DNA of 64,000 nt from Trichoplusia ni (GCF_003590095.1 NC_039478.1:5642001-5706000), one strand, 5' to 3'. Shown: positions 23,456-37,227, counted from the stretch's first letter. Numbers and translations: made by a program. Notes: generated from the letters alone by a model not told the origin.

Positions 23456-26400
23456 TACTTTGGGTTCAGAAAAATGTGTGATGTTGGCCGCATTTACTGT
23501 ACCCCAAGACAAATATCGTCAAACTGTAATAAATTACAACAATAACTGTTGACGTGTCTATCATTTAAATAATGATAATTATGGTAAAGAATTTAACATT
23601 GTTTGCATAGAGTAAAATCGTCAAAAGGTAATTAATATTCATATGATGAAGAACCGCGTGGATTGTGACGTCATTGATTTTCATCGAGAATAACTAAAGC
23701 AAATGTTTAAGAATTTCGGCTATCGTACGATCAACGGTTTTTGGATTTTCCAAATATTTCGTCACGAGTTCAGCCCAATTTATTATTAGGTTTTGTTACT
23801 ATTTACATTTGTATAGCGTCATACAATTACTCGTAAGCGGTTTTAAATCGTGTTTGTTATCTTGATCTGTGCTTTTAGGTCTTCAATCATTGTGTAAAAG
23901 AAACGGCACTCTCCATTGTGTATAGTGTCGTCTAGCTTTCACAAGTTTTTATGTAATTTCTGAAAATTATCAAGGTAGATATATATCAGCTATTCAATTC
24001 ATATTTATCTTTATTGTTAACACTAAAGCACAGTATTTATTGTATCAAAACTTAAACTAACCTATCCCACTAGTGCTACTCTATGCAAATGTCTTTCTCA
24101 TCTAATTGTTCTATTCTTAGCCACTTCACAGCTTTACCTTAAGAAGAGATACGTATAAACCGTTGAAATATACTTTGAAGCAAGTCTAAGTATCGTAATT
24201 TTAATGTTATTAATGACACTTATCGAAATTAAAATATTAATCGGCAACTGGGCCACTTTTCAATAGATTGACGCAAACTACGTATGTATGTAAGTAGACA
24301 CCATTGGTTTATTTACACAAGCTCAATGTTAACCGCTCCGGTCTCCTTCGGATGACGTCAGTGAGTGGGGACAGGATTGTGTTTTAACGTAATGACCCAA
24401 AAAGTAGGAAATTCACCGAGCTTCCCGCCCCCGATAACTATTTGCTTGTTGTTCTATATAAATGTTTGTTTTGATGAATACTTGAACAGTATCGGTGTTT
24501 TTCCGGTAAGGGTGAGTTTTGGGAGAAATTTAATATGTTTTTCCGCTGTTTAATGATTAGAAAGGAATAATTAAAATGTTTTTGAGTGTTTTCGGAACTG
24601 AGTCTACGTTAAGGTCATGTTGTATGTTCCTTTCTTCGTCCTTTTTGTCCCAGGGCCGCAGTAAACCTTTTAGACATTTCCTCTGGCCCGTCATTTATCG
24701 ATCCTAATGTTGCAAGCTACGTGTACTACAGCTACAGCTAATTATACAAGTTGTAAAAGAATACAATATCATATTATTTCTGTTCTTCAATCCTTGGCTT
24801 TACGGACCGTTTCTCCTCCAATGTTGTAATAACAATTCAGTGTTTTTGCTCTCAAGTTCACATTTGCTAGGACACTGGTTTAATCGCTAAAAGGTTTTTA
24901 TGCAATGAACCGACAATAATGATATCTTGTCTAGATCAGTTCCGTATTGACCGTACTTTGGCCCGTGACAGGCGTTTTGTGATAATGCTTACAAAGTTAC
25001 GCATCTACTTTTAAAGGGTTTAGTAATGATAAGCGTTTAGTAATAATTAGAACAATTTACACTGGAATGACGAAATTCTGTATAAAGATCATTACGAATA
25101 ATGAACGAGTGAATACTGCTTGCATTATATGTCACATATTGCCTTTGTATGATGCCAAAGAAATATTATGCGACAGTATTATTATGCTAATAAAAGTTAT
25201 GTCCAACTACACATATTATGAATTAAAAAATTAAACCAAGAGGGGTTTAGTACTGTGAACCCAATTCGCCACAGCAAAAGGAGGAATCTTAAGTAAATAG
25301 ACAGTTACAACATTTTGACCTTCGTTCGTTCCTCCTAATAGGTACCTACTGATTTTTCAAATGTTGTTTATACCAAGATGACTGATGCCAGTTTTAACTA
25401 ATTTCTATAGATTTAATAAAATAAATATTTCCGAATTATTTGTATACTTCTTGAATTCTTAAATCGAATGAAAAATTGCCAAGTTAATGATAGATTTGAA
25501 ACGTGCTGGAGAGCTGTAAATATTTGTTCATTATAAATTACGTGATAACGTATTAATCGATGTTGATATTAAATACATTAAGGTGAAGTAGTGTTTCGTA
25601 ACTTTATTTTGTAATTTAAATTTATGTTTTTGTTAAAAAACCAGCTATAGCTTGTGCGTCATTGTAAATATTTGTAGGCTCTATAGATACAGATATTAAG
25701 TATGCGTATTAAAATTAAAATTTCTTTTTTTTATAAAAAAATAATTTTTTAACCACTTAACCAGTTATGTAAAACAAATGATGTAATGATTTATAGTTTA
25801 AATGTATATTTATGTTAAAATCTCTTTAATATTAAAATTCAGCGTTGTTAATGAAATAGTGCACAAACATTAATGCAGGCAATTACTAGTGTGCGTCTTT
25901 CAGAGATAACATTGCGAAAAAAGATGAAGAAAATATTAGCGAAAAATTTGGATTCGAAATATCGGAAAGTGTCTGTGCTGCAGGGACATTTATAAGTTCA
26001 TATTAGGAGACTTTGAAATTTAAGTAAATCGCTCAATACAAGCAACATAAAAACAAACTTTATATGTACCTTTATTCTGCTCTATAATTCAGAAGGAAAC
26101 TATGTATTCAAATGAAACGTGAAACAGTTCGGCTTGCCAAAACTACCCGAATGTCCCATCACAATGGAGCAAGTTGCTTGTAATTAAACACAGATTGTAC
26201 CGTCACGGACTTAACAGCCAACTTAATTGTATTCCTGTAATTAACGACGAATTGATTTTCTGTGTATAACGTTTACTTGCTTGGAAGATTCTAATGTTTA
26301 GTAGGAGGGAGCAATTGATATACATCACGTTATGATCCTTGAGAGATATCAAAGACGTAGAACATAGGTAGTAGGAAATAGACTTAACACCCAAGGAAAT

Positions 26401-27670
26401 TGCAGATAAAGTATCTCGCGCTCGTTCAATACCATAGATGAAAGAAACATTGCTTAACGTCATTTATGGGTAGATAAATTAAATTAATAATAAGTAATTC
26501 TTCTCATATATTATACAACGACAGCTTCCAATATTCATAGGAAACAAGTTTCTAAGAAATTAAATAAAAAAACTAATGTTGTAAGTACTCAGTAAATAGT
26601 TATTGATACTGGTAATAAATGTATATGAATCAAATTTCGTCGGCAATCTATCTTCGAACCTTCTAGGGATTGATTACAAATGTCGGCTGAAGTCTGATGA
26701 TAAATTGGTCATAATAAAGAGTAATTAGTGTTGTGTGTTATATTCGTAGATATGGACGAATTTGGAGGTCATTTATAAACATAATAATGGATTTGAAGCT
26801 TGTGTACTGTTCCTTTAAAGGGAGCTGAAATACCCTGAAGTAGATACCTAGCCATTTGAACTTTTAACCACTCATCGTCATCAGTCCGTTGCAGGTTGCT
26901 GTCACTACTGGACTAACTCTCTCCTTAATTACGAATTTATGTTGCAGAGCCGGGTCTCTTGCATTCAATTAATAAGACTGCCCAATTTTCATGAGAAGGA
27001 AATGCTGCAAATGCTTTACCATCAACACTTTTGTAGGAATTCATGATTAAAGTCTCCTGTTGGATACTTTGGTATTTCTACTCAGGAAAACTCTCTGACC
27101 TCCCCTTGGACTATCTCAATGACAACACTATTATGATTTTCCCAGTATATTTGCAAAACCAGATAAATTAGCATGTTATCCATACCTACATGTACTTGTT
27201 TATCTAAAGCTATTTTTTGTGATTATTTTCCTTGACTTTAAAATAACGTAACATAGCTACTAAAACAAGGAACATTTGTTAAAAATTGATCTAGAATGAC
27301 GCCCACATAATTTGCAATGCAAATTTCGAACCATTTTTCTCAAAGAAACAAATGGCCTTCATTCAACAAAATAAATCATGCTAACGAATTCGAATGACAA
27401 TAACGTGTGACCTTCATCTAAAGACAGTTTCCAGAATAATCTTTCATGTTAGCCATCGTAAAACGTAGTTTCTGTCAAGCTTAAGCTCCAATGCTGACTA
27501 AGATCCTTTGACTTTTTAGACAGTTATCCTGGACTTTTCTATCAAAATATGTAGTTCGATTTGTTCCACATACTCAATATGTTTTGCTGCTGGTAGTAAC
27601 CAGTATGAAGGCATTACTTTGCAGGTTCTTTTTTATCCCCAAAACTGGACGAATACAAAAAATATGGAAA
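23456..27670. other. Long AT-rich stretch, no gene recognised
   Basis: Two TGACGTCA octamers (CRE/ATF type) lie at 23666-23673 and 24353-24360. The latter is directly followed by a GTGAGT donor-like word. The 24621-24690 segment resembles 35095-35150 ('tttttgtcccagggccgcag'-like), probably an old shared repeat. The 26880-27150 segment may be a decayed LINE tail but is too diverged to call. Confidence 0.35.
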
Positions 27671-27800
27671 AGGCTAAAACGGAACCCTGTCACTGAGGCA
27701 ATGCTGTCTTCGTATTTCATGAACCGTGATAGCTAGACCGTTGAAATATTCATAGATGATATGTTTCTGATTCCGCTATAACAACAATTAAAATATGTTA
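27671..27800 (+). repeat. Copy of the 'TTAGGGTTCC' interspersed repeat
   Basis: It contains 'ggctaaaacggaaccctgtc', 'atttcatgaaccgtgatagc', 'tagaccgttgaaatattcat', 'gatgatatgtttctgattcc' and 'gctataacaacaatt', the internal order of this family. Both termini are missing. Confidence 0.6.
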
Positions 27801-30800
27801 CTTTAACAAATAATCAAGGACGAGGTTACGCTTGATTATTAAGTTCTTTTAGTTGTTGTGGTTTGTGGTTCTTTAAATTGTTTTGTTTAAAACAATTTTA
27901 ATTTTGGAATACCAGTAGATACTAAAAGCCAGTACCAGATAAATTATAATGTTAGTCCAAATCCGTGTTTACAGAGGCGTGATCAACAAATAAATAAACT
28001 TTCATATTGACAATATTTGTTAGCTCACACTACACCGCGATTTCCGTTATTTTGTGGTCCTCAAGGTTATACTATGCTTGAACACACCGCAGGTTACTTA
28101 AACTCATTAACATCATGGCCAAGTGTTTTCATAGTAAAAAGCGTACATTTACAAGAAAAAAATATACACAAAAGTACATGCTTCATAAATCTTTCTCTAA
28201 ACTCTTTTTCCTTTATTAGTAGGTGGTATATTCTAAGGCACACGAACAGTGCTGTTTAAACTAAGAAACTTCGTAGGAAACTTCATTTGCTTATTAGTTT
28301 CTTCGGGAAAGTTTATAAGCCTGAACAAAACACACCTTTGAAACTTCTTGCTTGCTCAGGCCAGAGGAAAACTCTTTGGGTTAATTTATGCAGAGACACG
28401 AAAATCTAAGTTGTTCATTTATGAAGCTCATTAATACTAAATGTAGTTTCTTTGATATAATGTTTTACTTATGAGAATATTGTTACAAAACATTACACAC
28501 ATTCTGGGTTTTAATTACTGGTACTTATCTCTGTTTCATCTTGGTCAAAGCATTTATAGCCAGAGTAAGGAACTATTCAATTTTCAACATGTCTAAAGGA
28601 GCCTTATCCTATTAAGCAATAGTCTTGTTTATTAGGGGTGTTAAATTGATACTTGAGTTACTACTATTGCTGTAATGAACTATCTCAAATTACTAAACCC
28701 CATCCCCACTCGTAACTCAAACCAAAGTTTCCAAGCTTCTGCTAAACTCTCACTTGTAATAAATTGCACTCCAACTAAGGATCCAACTATCTACCGTGAT
28801 AACTACGCAAAGAACGGAATTTTGACCCGAAGTCTCACGAGAGGGCCAACATTAAATGGGAAAAATCTGTTTCGTAGAGGAAAACTAGTTAAAATCATTG
28901 TACTAAAAGATTACATGCAGAAACTTTTGCACTAAAGTTATACGTCCAGATGATGCTCACTTATCTATCTGTCGTTGCTGGCATTACATTTGTTCCAGAC
29001 GAAATCCCAAAATTAGTTCAAAGACAATAGCTTCATTTGAGAACTAGGCCGACCCAGTAATAGTGGCGATTACGTTACGTCTGTGTGAGAAAACATCTAT
29101 TAGATGTTAAGCCTGATAGATCTACGTACCTATAGAGAACTAACACCTATTACACTTCAGCCAAAGCCCTTGGACTTAATGCCTGGAGAATTTGTAATCG
29201 TTAAATGCGGGTTCAGATAATTGATGTCTACTTAAATAAAGACAGGCAGCGAATGATCAAGGTGAATGATATTCTTGGCTAGACTAAATTACAGAGGTGT
29301 TGCTTTAGTTCCCCTAAATTTCGTTTCATTTCCTGTTTTCCCTTCAACTTTAATAATATTGAATGTTGAAAGGGAAAAAATACCCACTTTGCCGCAAGTA
29401 CGTAAATAATTAGCTCTAAAAAGTAAGGATAAGTAAGAAAAGTCTAATGAATAAAAAGACAGACATTAGCTGTCTCTCTAAACTTTGCAGGAGATTCCTT
29501 TCGAAGTAGTCGAAGTGAACTTCTAATTCAATCTCAATTAGATTGCTTTCAACGTTTACACAGAGAAAATACGAGCCAATGTAAAAGCGTTTTCGTGCAG
29601 ATGCACAATTTCATTCCCTGGCGGCAAATTGCCCGCTTCAGCCGCCTTCATTGCTCTATCTACCTAACGACCTGATATTCCTCTACCATTTTATTGACCG
29701 CTATATCACGTCTGGTTACGGTTCAATATACCCGGTAATTAAACTCCTAGACCAGCTGTCGGGAATTGGGTGTTAAAGTAAGCAAATAAATTCCTTACAA
29801 TAATGGAGTGTTAATTATTGTGACTATAGATCTAATAGGACTTGTTCAAATATTCGATTATGTACTTTAGTCTTTACCGGCATGAATCTAAAATATTTTT
29901 GATTTACGGTTATCATAATATTGAAAACTCCCATTTATCTACGCTTACGCCATCAACCTGATCTCATTCCATCAGAGCCTAACACATATCAAGCAACTTA
30001 GCAATGATTAACAGTCGCGGAAGTAACGCGCGAAAATTATTAATTAAGAACATGTTAAGTACTCAATTAAAATCGACCTACTGAGTCTCACGAGAAATAT
30101 TTGCTTCGATAGATGCGAGAATCTTCAGGCCTTTATAACATATAATTTCGCCCTGAATAATGTTCAGCGTTAGTATGAGGAGAATGGTCCCTGGACAGAC
30201 ATCATCAAGGATTACGCGTGGTCGTTTAGTTGCTACGTTTTATTGTAAGTAAACGTTTCAGAAAATTTCCACAAGGTTTTTAAGGACGAAAATAATCCCT
30301 GAACACTCAGTGACAAACACGTAGCCAAGATCCGTCTTAAGTAGAAAAACCGACCCATGCCTCTTAATTTCTCCTCAGAAAACTTGCGTGGGACAGATGT
30401 TAGATTGTGTTTTTAGATCCGAGTGTTTTTTTCTTCTGAACAAACAAATGATATTATAGGAAACTTTTAGGCTCAGTTGGGAGTTACAGCCAGTCAATAG
30501 GTGAACACGATCTTCTTTGCAAATAACTTCGACATACCCGAATGGTTTTATTTGATAAGCAAGTCAAGCGATCAAACTGATTTATCGGACTGTAAAAGTC
30601 TATGATGTGTTCATGATTTCGTTCGGATTGGTATCGGTGAATTTGTAAATCAAGTTTCCAAAGAGTCTTAAAATAATAAACGAACATTTTCTTTTACCAA
30701 CGCCGTGTAACCTTCAACATTTTGTATATCATGTTTCATATTGACAGGCCTAAATGTTGCTATAGGCGATTCTAAAAGAACGTGCTATCAATCAAAATTC

Positions 30801-33580
30801 GTTCCGGAGGCGTTACGTTCGTAGTTTGTTTGGCAAACTCATCCATCAAATAATTTGACAAACTTTGTGTTCGCCCACATAGCTCTCTGAAAGAATCCTC
30901 GTTTTCTGTAATATGGCTACACCATGTGGTGTTACGGTCACGTACTTAATAATATTCCTTGATATTGCCGAGTCGTATTATTTGCTATCAATACGTAACA
31001 TGAACTCTAATTAGAGTTTGCGTCATATCTAGCACTGCGTATTTACTATAGGCTCATAAAATAAGGATATTAGTTTTAGTGACAGCTTTGAATATTGTAG
31101 ATCATTTCACCATTCTCTATTTAAATAGGAAAAAATCTAAAACAACAAAACGATTTCCTGTTGGATTTATTTGCCTTCGGTGTAGTGGTTTTAAGAAAAA
31201 GCTACTATTATCTAATTATCTACTGCGAATTTATTAAGAGGATCGCTATCATTCCGGTTTCATCGCGTATGAAATCATATACTTTTCTGTATAATGTAAT
31301 CCTACTCTTCTACTTTTTTCCTCAATTTAGCATTTAGAATTTTCGCAGAATATCATATCAATTCCTTTATTAAATCATTATTCTAAACGGATTCCCAAAC
31401 GTTATACTTCCTAGTCCTACCCAATTACACATGCACTTTAGAATAGAAATTCAGCATAATGCCAAATGGATGGATTGGAAATGGATTTCCATTTTCAACA
31501 TCGGGTCACCTGCTGATACATTGATACATAGATACCTATATTTCTTGTTCTGCATGTCCACTAACTTGTCGTTGATCGACGCTTTAATTAAAACAGTGAA
31601 ATATGAATTCGGGCAGCAGTTGCTAGTCAGGTCTCGTTCATTTGTAGGGAAACTTTCAACATCAAATCTATATGTTGCCGTGACTTGAATATTAGTTGGT
31701 TTGACATTTTGTTAATTGCCTATCCTGAGGATAAGGCTGTATTACTCTCAGATTTTAAGTTGTAAAAATTATTTAGCTTGGAATTTTATTTATGCCTGTT
31801 TTTTACTATTATTGATAATTACAATTAGCTAATTTATTATAAGGCCTGATATATCAACATTCATCTTGCAGTAAGTAATGAATACGTAGTCGTATTAAAT
31901 GAAAAATAAACAATCCAAAATCCCATCGTATTTTCTAAACTTTCATGTTGCTATTGTTTTAGTAACATTTTCATCCGTGTTAGTCGGATTTATTTTATTT
32001 TTAAAACTAGTATGGCTCTGGTATCCATCGCTGAAATTCAACAGTGCCGTTGTTAAAAGTTTTGGTAGCGAGTTTTTTGAACTAAATAAACTTGTCGTTA
32101 TTTTGAACGTTACGTTGAAATTTAAATGCAATTTGTTAGTTTCGTATATCGGAAATTCGTGCCTCCAGGCTTGATATTTTCACATTTTATATTGAAAATT
32201 GTTTTACGAAAATAACATTTCATAAAAGGAAGATACTTATCAGTCATTAATTTAAAGTAATACCTACCTACCTTCAAATTATTGTTTAAACATTTTGTTA
32301 TTACAAAACAGAATAGCTTAAATGTATTCAAGCTTAGTTTATTCTGAGCATCAAAAAATGGTTGCTTGTTATAAAAAGCTGGTAACATTTCACCTATCAA
32401 CATATTCATAGGGTCCCATGAATAATGCACTACATACTTGTACTATTCAATATTACTTTTTGTTGTTACATTTCGCTCCCAACCGCATGTTATTTTTACG
32501 AGAATGTCTCCTCGGAATGTAAGATTTCCTGAAGGCAGATGTTGAGACACACATTTTTCGCTTTTATTTTGTAATATAGACAGTAAGTCGGTAGAATATA
32601 AGGAATCTTCTGGATGACGTTGTAAGGAGCTACATTGAGTACGACAATATTCGAATAGGTTCTGGCTTTTTATGGACAACTTTATTGCGGTAAAGCAACA
32701 AAAGTAGGCTTATGGCTAATAATTATGATTCGCCAAATGGTTATTTGAGTGAAAAAATATGTTATAGAGCTTAAGCTCTGTAAGGGAGGGTAGGCGAGGT
32801 TTCTGTTTACTTTCATGGGCACTTTACTGCCGTTTGATATAAGGAAAATTTCTTTCTAAGTTCCGATTAAATGCTCCATTCTTATATAAAAAAAATACAC
32901 ACTTCTCAAAAATACACCGAAAACATGAATAATAATTCGGGTTTTTGCAATCAGCTATAAATGCTGACCTACAGATTGTCTCAGTATTGAGTAGGTCAGT
33001 TTTCGTTCTTGATCTTTTGTTGGTTAACAATATGCAGGATTACCAATTCCACACATAATAGAAGTATATTATGTTTAAATTTATTAGTTTTTTATTTATT
33101 TTAGGTTGATTATAATCAGCAATATGTGTAGTAGTCGCGGGGTTTTTCACAAACATTCAAATCAAATGCGCAAAATCTGCCAAACTCAGATCAAGCAAGT
33201 TTAAATAAATATCGAAAATATCCCTATTTTTTGTTTCTACGTACCAAATCTGCCATACATTATGGATTATTAGACCATTAAGATCATGGCACAAGGAGAG
33301 AGTTCTGTTGCTTCTTAAATACCAAACCGAGAACTCCAATATCGTGTTAACTGTTGCCTAGAAAGACTGCAAAGAGGATTTTCCTCCTCAACCTCACGAC
33401 AGGATAGACAAATTGCCTCAGTATTGCCAAATTCATTTTTTAATAGATTAATTATGTTACTAACTTTAGACGTATCTAACAATCTACATATACAAACAAA
33501 CTAACATATGTATCAAAAGCATCATACATTCCAACTAAACATTGAATCCAACCAGCCAACATTTTCATTTTCCCTTTTAG
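27801..33580. other. Nearly 6 kb of AT-rich DNA without genes or clear repeats
   Basis: A few small inverted repeats are visible: 10 bp at about 27811-27840, 10 bp at about 27876-27899, and 13/14 bp at 29336-29348/29365-29378. Open frames on both strands are of random-type composition. This fits a long intron or intergenic DNA. Confidence 0.45.
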
Positions 33581-33693
33581 GTTATTTGAAATTGAAACAA
33601 CTATCGGAAACGTACCAGCCGAACCCTTCCGAAGTTACACGAGTAAAACAAATATTTCGTCGGTTTCCCGTCAATTCGCAGTGTTCACATTGA
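33581..33693 (+). CDS. Candidate exon after a strong acceptor, unknown protein
   Basis: A very good acceptor (pyrimidine-rich 'ttcattttcccttttag') is followed, after two bases (GT, implying a phase-1 intron), by 36 open codons. They start YLKLKQLSETYQPNPSEVTR, continue VKQIFRRFPVN and end in TGA at 33691. The composition (Q, E, S, P, T, R) is unlike the random AT-rich frames nearby. If real it would be a terminal exon, or an internal one ending at the GTAAAA word inside it. No domain is recognised. The AG-GT phase-1 entry is shared with the exon at 40001. Confidence 0.3.
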
Positions 33694-35745
33694 CGTCCCG
33701 TTTAATTTCCCGTCCGACGACAAACCCGAAAATGGTATTGTTTGGATTCTTACAAAATGTACGACGTTGTTATAGGATCCTGGATCCTTAAAACTTGATT
33801 AGATTGATTCGTTTCTTGCATGCAAAATCATAAAAAAATATGTAATTTATGTTATTTCTCGCTTTTTATTTGTTGTTGCATTTGTAGTCTTCGCATTTTT
33901 CTAGGTTAACCCAAGGTTCATGAATTATTTTATATTTAAAAAAAAACAGTTAAATATAAAAATATTATAATTTAAGCACATAAAAAATCGTTTCTCAAAA
34001 CGGATCTACGATTAAATCACAATCGGACCTAAGATGTATTTGGAGTCCATTATGGAAGACTGAAAAAACGCTTCGTCGTAGATAATGACATTCCTTTGTC
34101 AACATTTCGAAAATCTGCTATGAAAATTCAAGTTCATTAAGAGGGGACAAAAATATACATCAATTTTGTACGACAAAGAAATAAATTATGAGGTCGAGTG
34201 AGTTCGTTTGCAAAACAGCTGTTTTAGGATGTTTAGGAGCTATTCGTTTGCTCTGTAACTAACTTCGTAATTACCGGAACTGTGCCCAAAGAACTGGTTG
34301 GGTCAACTCAAATAAACTTAGTCAATTTCTAAGCCTTTGACTTAATTAAATTGGACTTTATCGTGTAGTTGTTAAGACTCCTTTTCTTTTTATCACAAAA
34401 TAAGTCTGAACACTAACTGCGTCGGTTGTTGGCTTTTAGAATTTGAGCTAATCTTTGGCAATAAAGTCTAATCTACCGCAATAATAAGGCTTTATTAAGA
34501 CGAGATTACGTTGCTTCTATTATTTGCTCTTTGTAGATTGAGGTGGAATTGTAAACCTAAATCTGTCATACGTAGGTTTTATTATTTTCTCGAATAATCT
34601 TAAATCTTGACAAGTGCTTTAATCCAAGGATTATGGGACATATGCCGCATCTACTAATCCAAACCTCCTGCAAAGTTTTTAGTTAATATATGGGTATGGG
34701 AAGAGTTACTTGAGAAAATGATAATTATATTAAAACAAAATACTTATTCTCAAACACCAATGACAACAAACAATGATGTTCTATAACCGTACACAAAGCC
34801 GCCTACAACATCCTGTGTATGGGATTAAGTGAAAATCTCAAATCATCCATTATGGCCTATGGGTATGAGCAAAGTGCTCGAAAACAGCGGATTAACGTGA
34901 TATTTGATCACATGATTGACGGTTACATGAATGATGAGTAGGCCACGACTTAAACGTCAGTTTTAATTCGTCGCTAAACTGTTTCCTGACTTTGATATTT
35001 AAGAACATCTTTTTTTAAGATGAGTAATCGCCAAATGAGTCACTCCCTTTCGGTTGAGCAGGAGCTTGCCAGATCTTTAGAGACCAAAACCCACCCATGT
35101 TTTTTCCTTTCCCTTTTGTGTCTCAGGGTCGCGGTAACCCATCCAGGCAATGTAAAAGCTAGAGAATATCTTAAGTTATCGAGCCATACAGCGAAAATGA
35201 CCGAGACGCTCATCAAAACCATTGTATTAAAAATCACAGGCACGAGCTCCACCGTCTACCTGAATCGATTTCCGACGCTAAACTGGTTACATTAATTTTA
35301 AGACCAAAAGTTACGCGACGTTTCCATTCGGCTAGCAGTAATAAAAATATGTTTTAAGAATTCGTACTGCCATTGTGAGGTGGCCATGACTAATCCAAAA
35401 AAAGCAAATCTCAGTCTTAGGCCGAATGAGATGGGAGAACAGTAAAAAGACCTATCATTGAGACTAATAAATTTGTAGTGGAACTGTTTTGCCTGACAAA
35501 AAATGTATTCTCCGTTTATTTGGCACTTTTTTTTCTTAAATTATTGTTGAAATCTGCAGATAGCCTGGACGCCTTTGATTACTTTACCGCAGTGTTTTTG
35601 GCACGTGAAACTTAAAAAAGAGGGATGGAAGGATGCTAAACAAGCTCTTTTCCATAAGCAGAACAGTGGAAACAAATCGACCAAAAAATGTTTTGTTTTG
35701 TTTTCTTAGCTTCCCGCTCCGCGTGTTCCACGTGTGTATACTTAC
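33694..35745. other. AT-rich non-coding DNA
   Basis: No gene supported. The 35095-35150 segment resembles 24621-24690 and may be a shared old repeat. An imperfect AGGATCCTGGATCCT palindrome lies near 33774-33788. Confidence 0.4.
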
Positions 35746-35888
35746 GCCGTAACGTATCGATTTAATTGTACGCTGGAGATACGGATCACCAGCAACGTGT
35801 ACGTATAGTACCAACTCCATTCATGGTTTCCGTCGACCGTATGAACATCGCATTTCCTACCAGATAGGAAATTGACTCGGATTAAACA
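35746..35888 (-). CDS. Candidate internal exon on the minus strand
   Basis: On the minus strand a pyrimidine-rich acceptor ('atctctcttatcg...atacag') precedes 143 bases that are open in only one frame. They read CLIRVNFLSGRKCDVHTVDG, then NHEWSWYYTYTLLVIRIS, and end at a perfect GTAAGT donor (complement at 35740-35745). The segment is 47 codons plus two bases. Upstream in the same frame an ATG (METDDEDQCRKRLPVTG) also exists without a stop, so a longer exon is possible. I recognise no family. The evidence is splice-site quality plus an open frame; there is no homology. Confidence 0.3.
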
Positions 35889-36957
35889 CTGTATCGTGCG
35901 ATAAGAGAGATATATTGTAGTTAAAAAGTCGTTACTTATGAAGTGACCAGTTACTGGAAGTCTTTTTCGGCATTGGTCTTCATCATCAGTTTCCATTTTG
36001 GTATCTAGAGCGCCTGACAAACTTAAAACTACTTACCTATAAACGATCTTAATAACGACGTAATTTCTATGAAAAAGGAATTTGCCGATTCCTTTGAAAA
36101 GGCCTAATGGAATTATTTTTTGTTGTCAAGTAAAACCTTTAATAATAGCTTACAATCAATAATGGAGATCTTAAGTGAATTACTATTCTTAGTCGGATCC
36201 ATCAGACGCATTACTCAATCAATCTTTGGGCACGTGAGTACTTACATGTTATTCAAGTAATGGATATAATTAGAAGGATTTGATTACAGTTCTTTAAGCC
36301 TGACCACGCTATCACGTGTTACCACAGGAGAACAATTTGACGCAATCACTTTGACATACGATAAGTCTGTCTATTTGTATAGACGTCTAGCCGAAAACGT
36401 GCCAGGTGCGGGATGTTTTTTTCACATTTGGACAATTACAATTTCTTTGACTTCTTCTTTTCTTTTCTTTTTTTTTATAGTTAGCTTGATATTGATTTCT
36501 GAGATACCACAATCATAAAATGCTTGGAACATACTCGTACTCATTTGTCTCAAAATTTTACAGACTGCGCTCACGCGAAAATGTCGCAGGTGTCTCTAGT
36601 TTCGAGATCAATTGGAACTCTAAATCATGAGCTCAATACGCGATAGTGTCAATATATACATTTTTCGAGTTGAAATCCAGAGAATATTTTATCATGTCAT
36701 GTCGTGTCTGCTATTGGGTTCACCACAGTCACCACCGATATTTCGAAATTGCTTTTCGTAACTAATTGATTAATGGAATAGAAATTAAATTGCCTCTTTT
36801 GAAGGCTATTAATTAAATCCTTCAAATCACTTTTCTATTTAGTTTTTTTACTTTCGTTTTATTTAGTTTTAGTACCCAATTAATTTGCTATCTTCTACAG
36901 AACATTGTTACACAAGAGTTATTTAATCTCTGTTCAGGCTTAGGTTAGTCCATCATT
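35889..36957. other. Non-coding DNA with a long pyrimidine tract
   Basis: A run of about 30 pyrimidines ending in 'tttttttttatag' (about 36446-36480) would make a strong 3' splice site, but every frame behind it closes quickly. Confidence 0.35.
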
Positions 36958-37137
36958 ATGGCTGACTTAACAAAGTTAAAAGACGACGCTTTTACCTGGA
37001 TTAAAAATGTAATCTTCGCTGATGGGAAGGAAACGAATATTGGTCCCATTGATTGGCTTTTGGGGAGTCTGGCTAGTTATTACAACGTTAATCAGTTGAA
37101 ATTGAGGGTTTGTGCTGTCTTTGAGTTTCTGGAGTAA
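36958..37137 (+). CDS. Small ORF, 59 residues, protein-like composition
   Basis: An ATG with G at +4 starts a 59-codon frame ending in TAA; an in-frame TAG lies 12 bases upstream. The product begins MADLTKLKDDAFTWIKNVIF, continues ADGKETNIGPIDWLLGSLAS and ends in a Leu/Val/Phe-rich segment (CAVFEFLE). It has balanced acidic, basic and small residues with a mixture of codons, unlike the random frames around it. It is soluble-looking, with no signal peptide and no clear membrane segment. A truncated SINE begins about 90 bases downstream. It may be a real small protein gene, an exon, or a remnant of a mobile-element gene. I do not recognise it. Confidence 0.4.
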   Translation: MADLTKLKDDAFTWIKNVIFADGKETNIGPIDWLLGSLASYYNVNQLKLRVCAVFEFLE

Positions 37138-37227
37138 AGTATCGATATACATATTTTTATATTCATATGCTACGCCCTAAGAATTTGTTTTTTTTTTGTA
37201 TATACCGATTCCCGAATATAGATCGAA

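Noticed and set aside
26880..27150. Possible decayed LINE region
   Set aside because: Some text recalls LINE tails but the similarity is too low to call without an alignment.
28675..28935. 86-codon ATG frame
   Set aside because: Composition follows local C-richness on one strand, with no splice, promoter or poly(A) support.
32122..32430. 102-codon open frame, minus strand
   Set aside because: N, K and F-rich composition typical of random AT-rich DNA, with no supporting signal.
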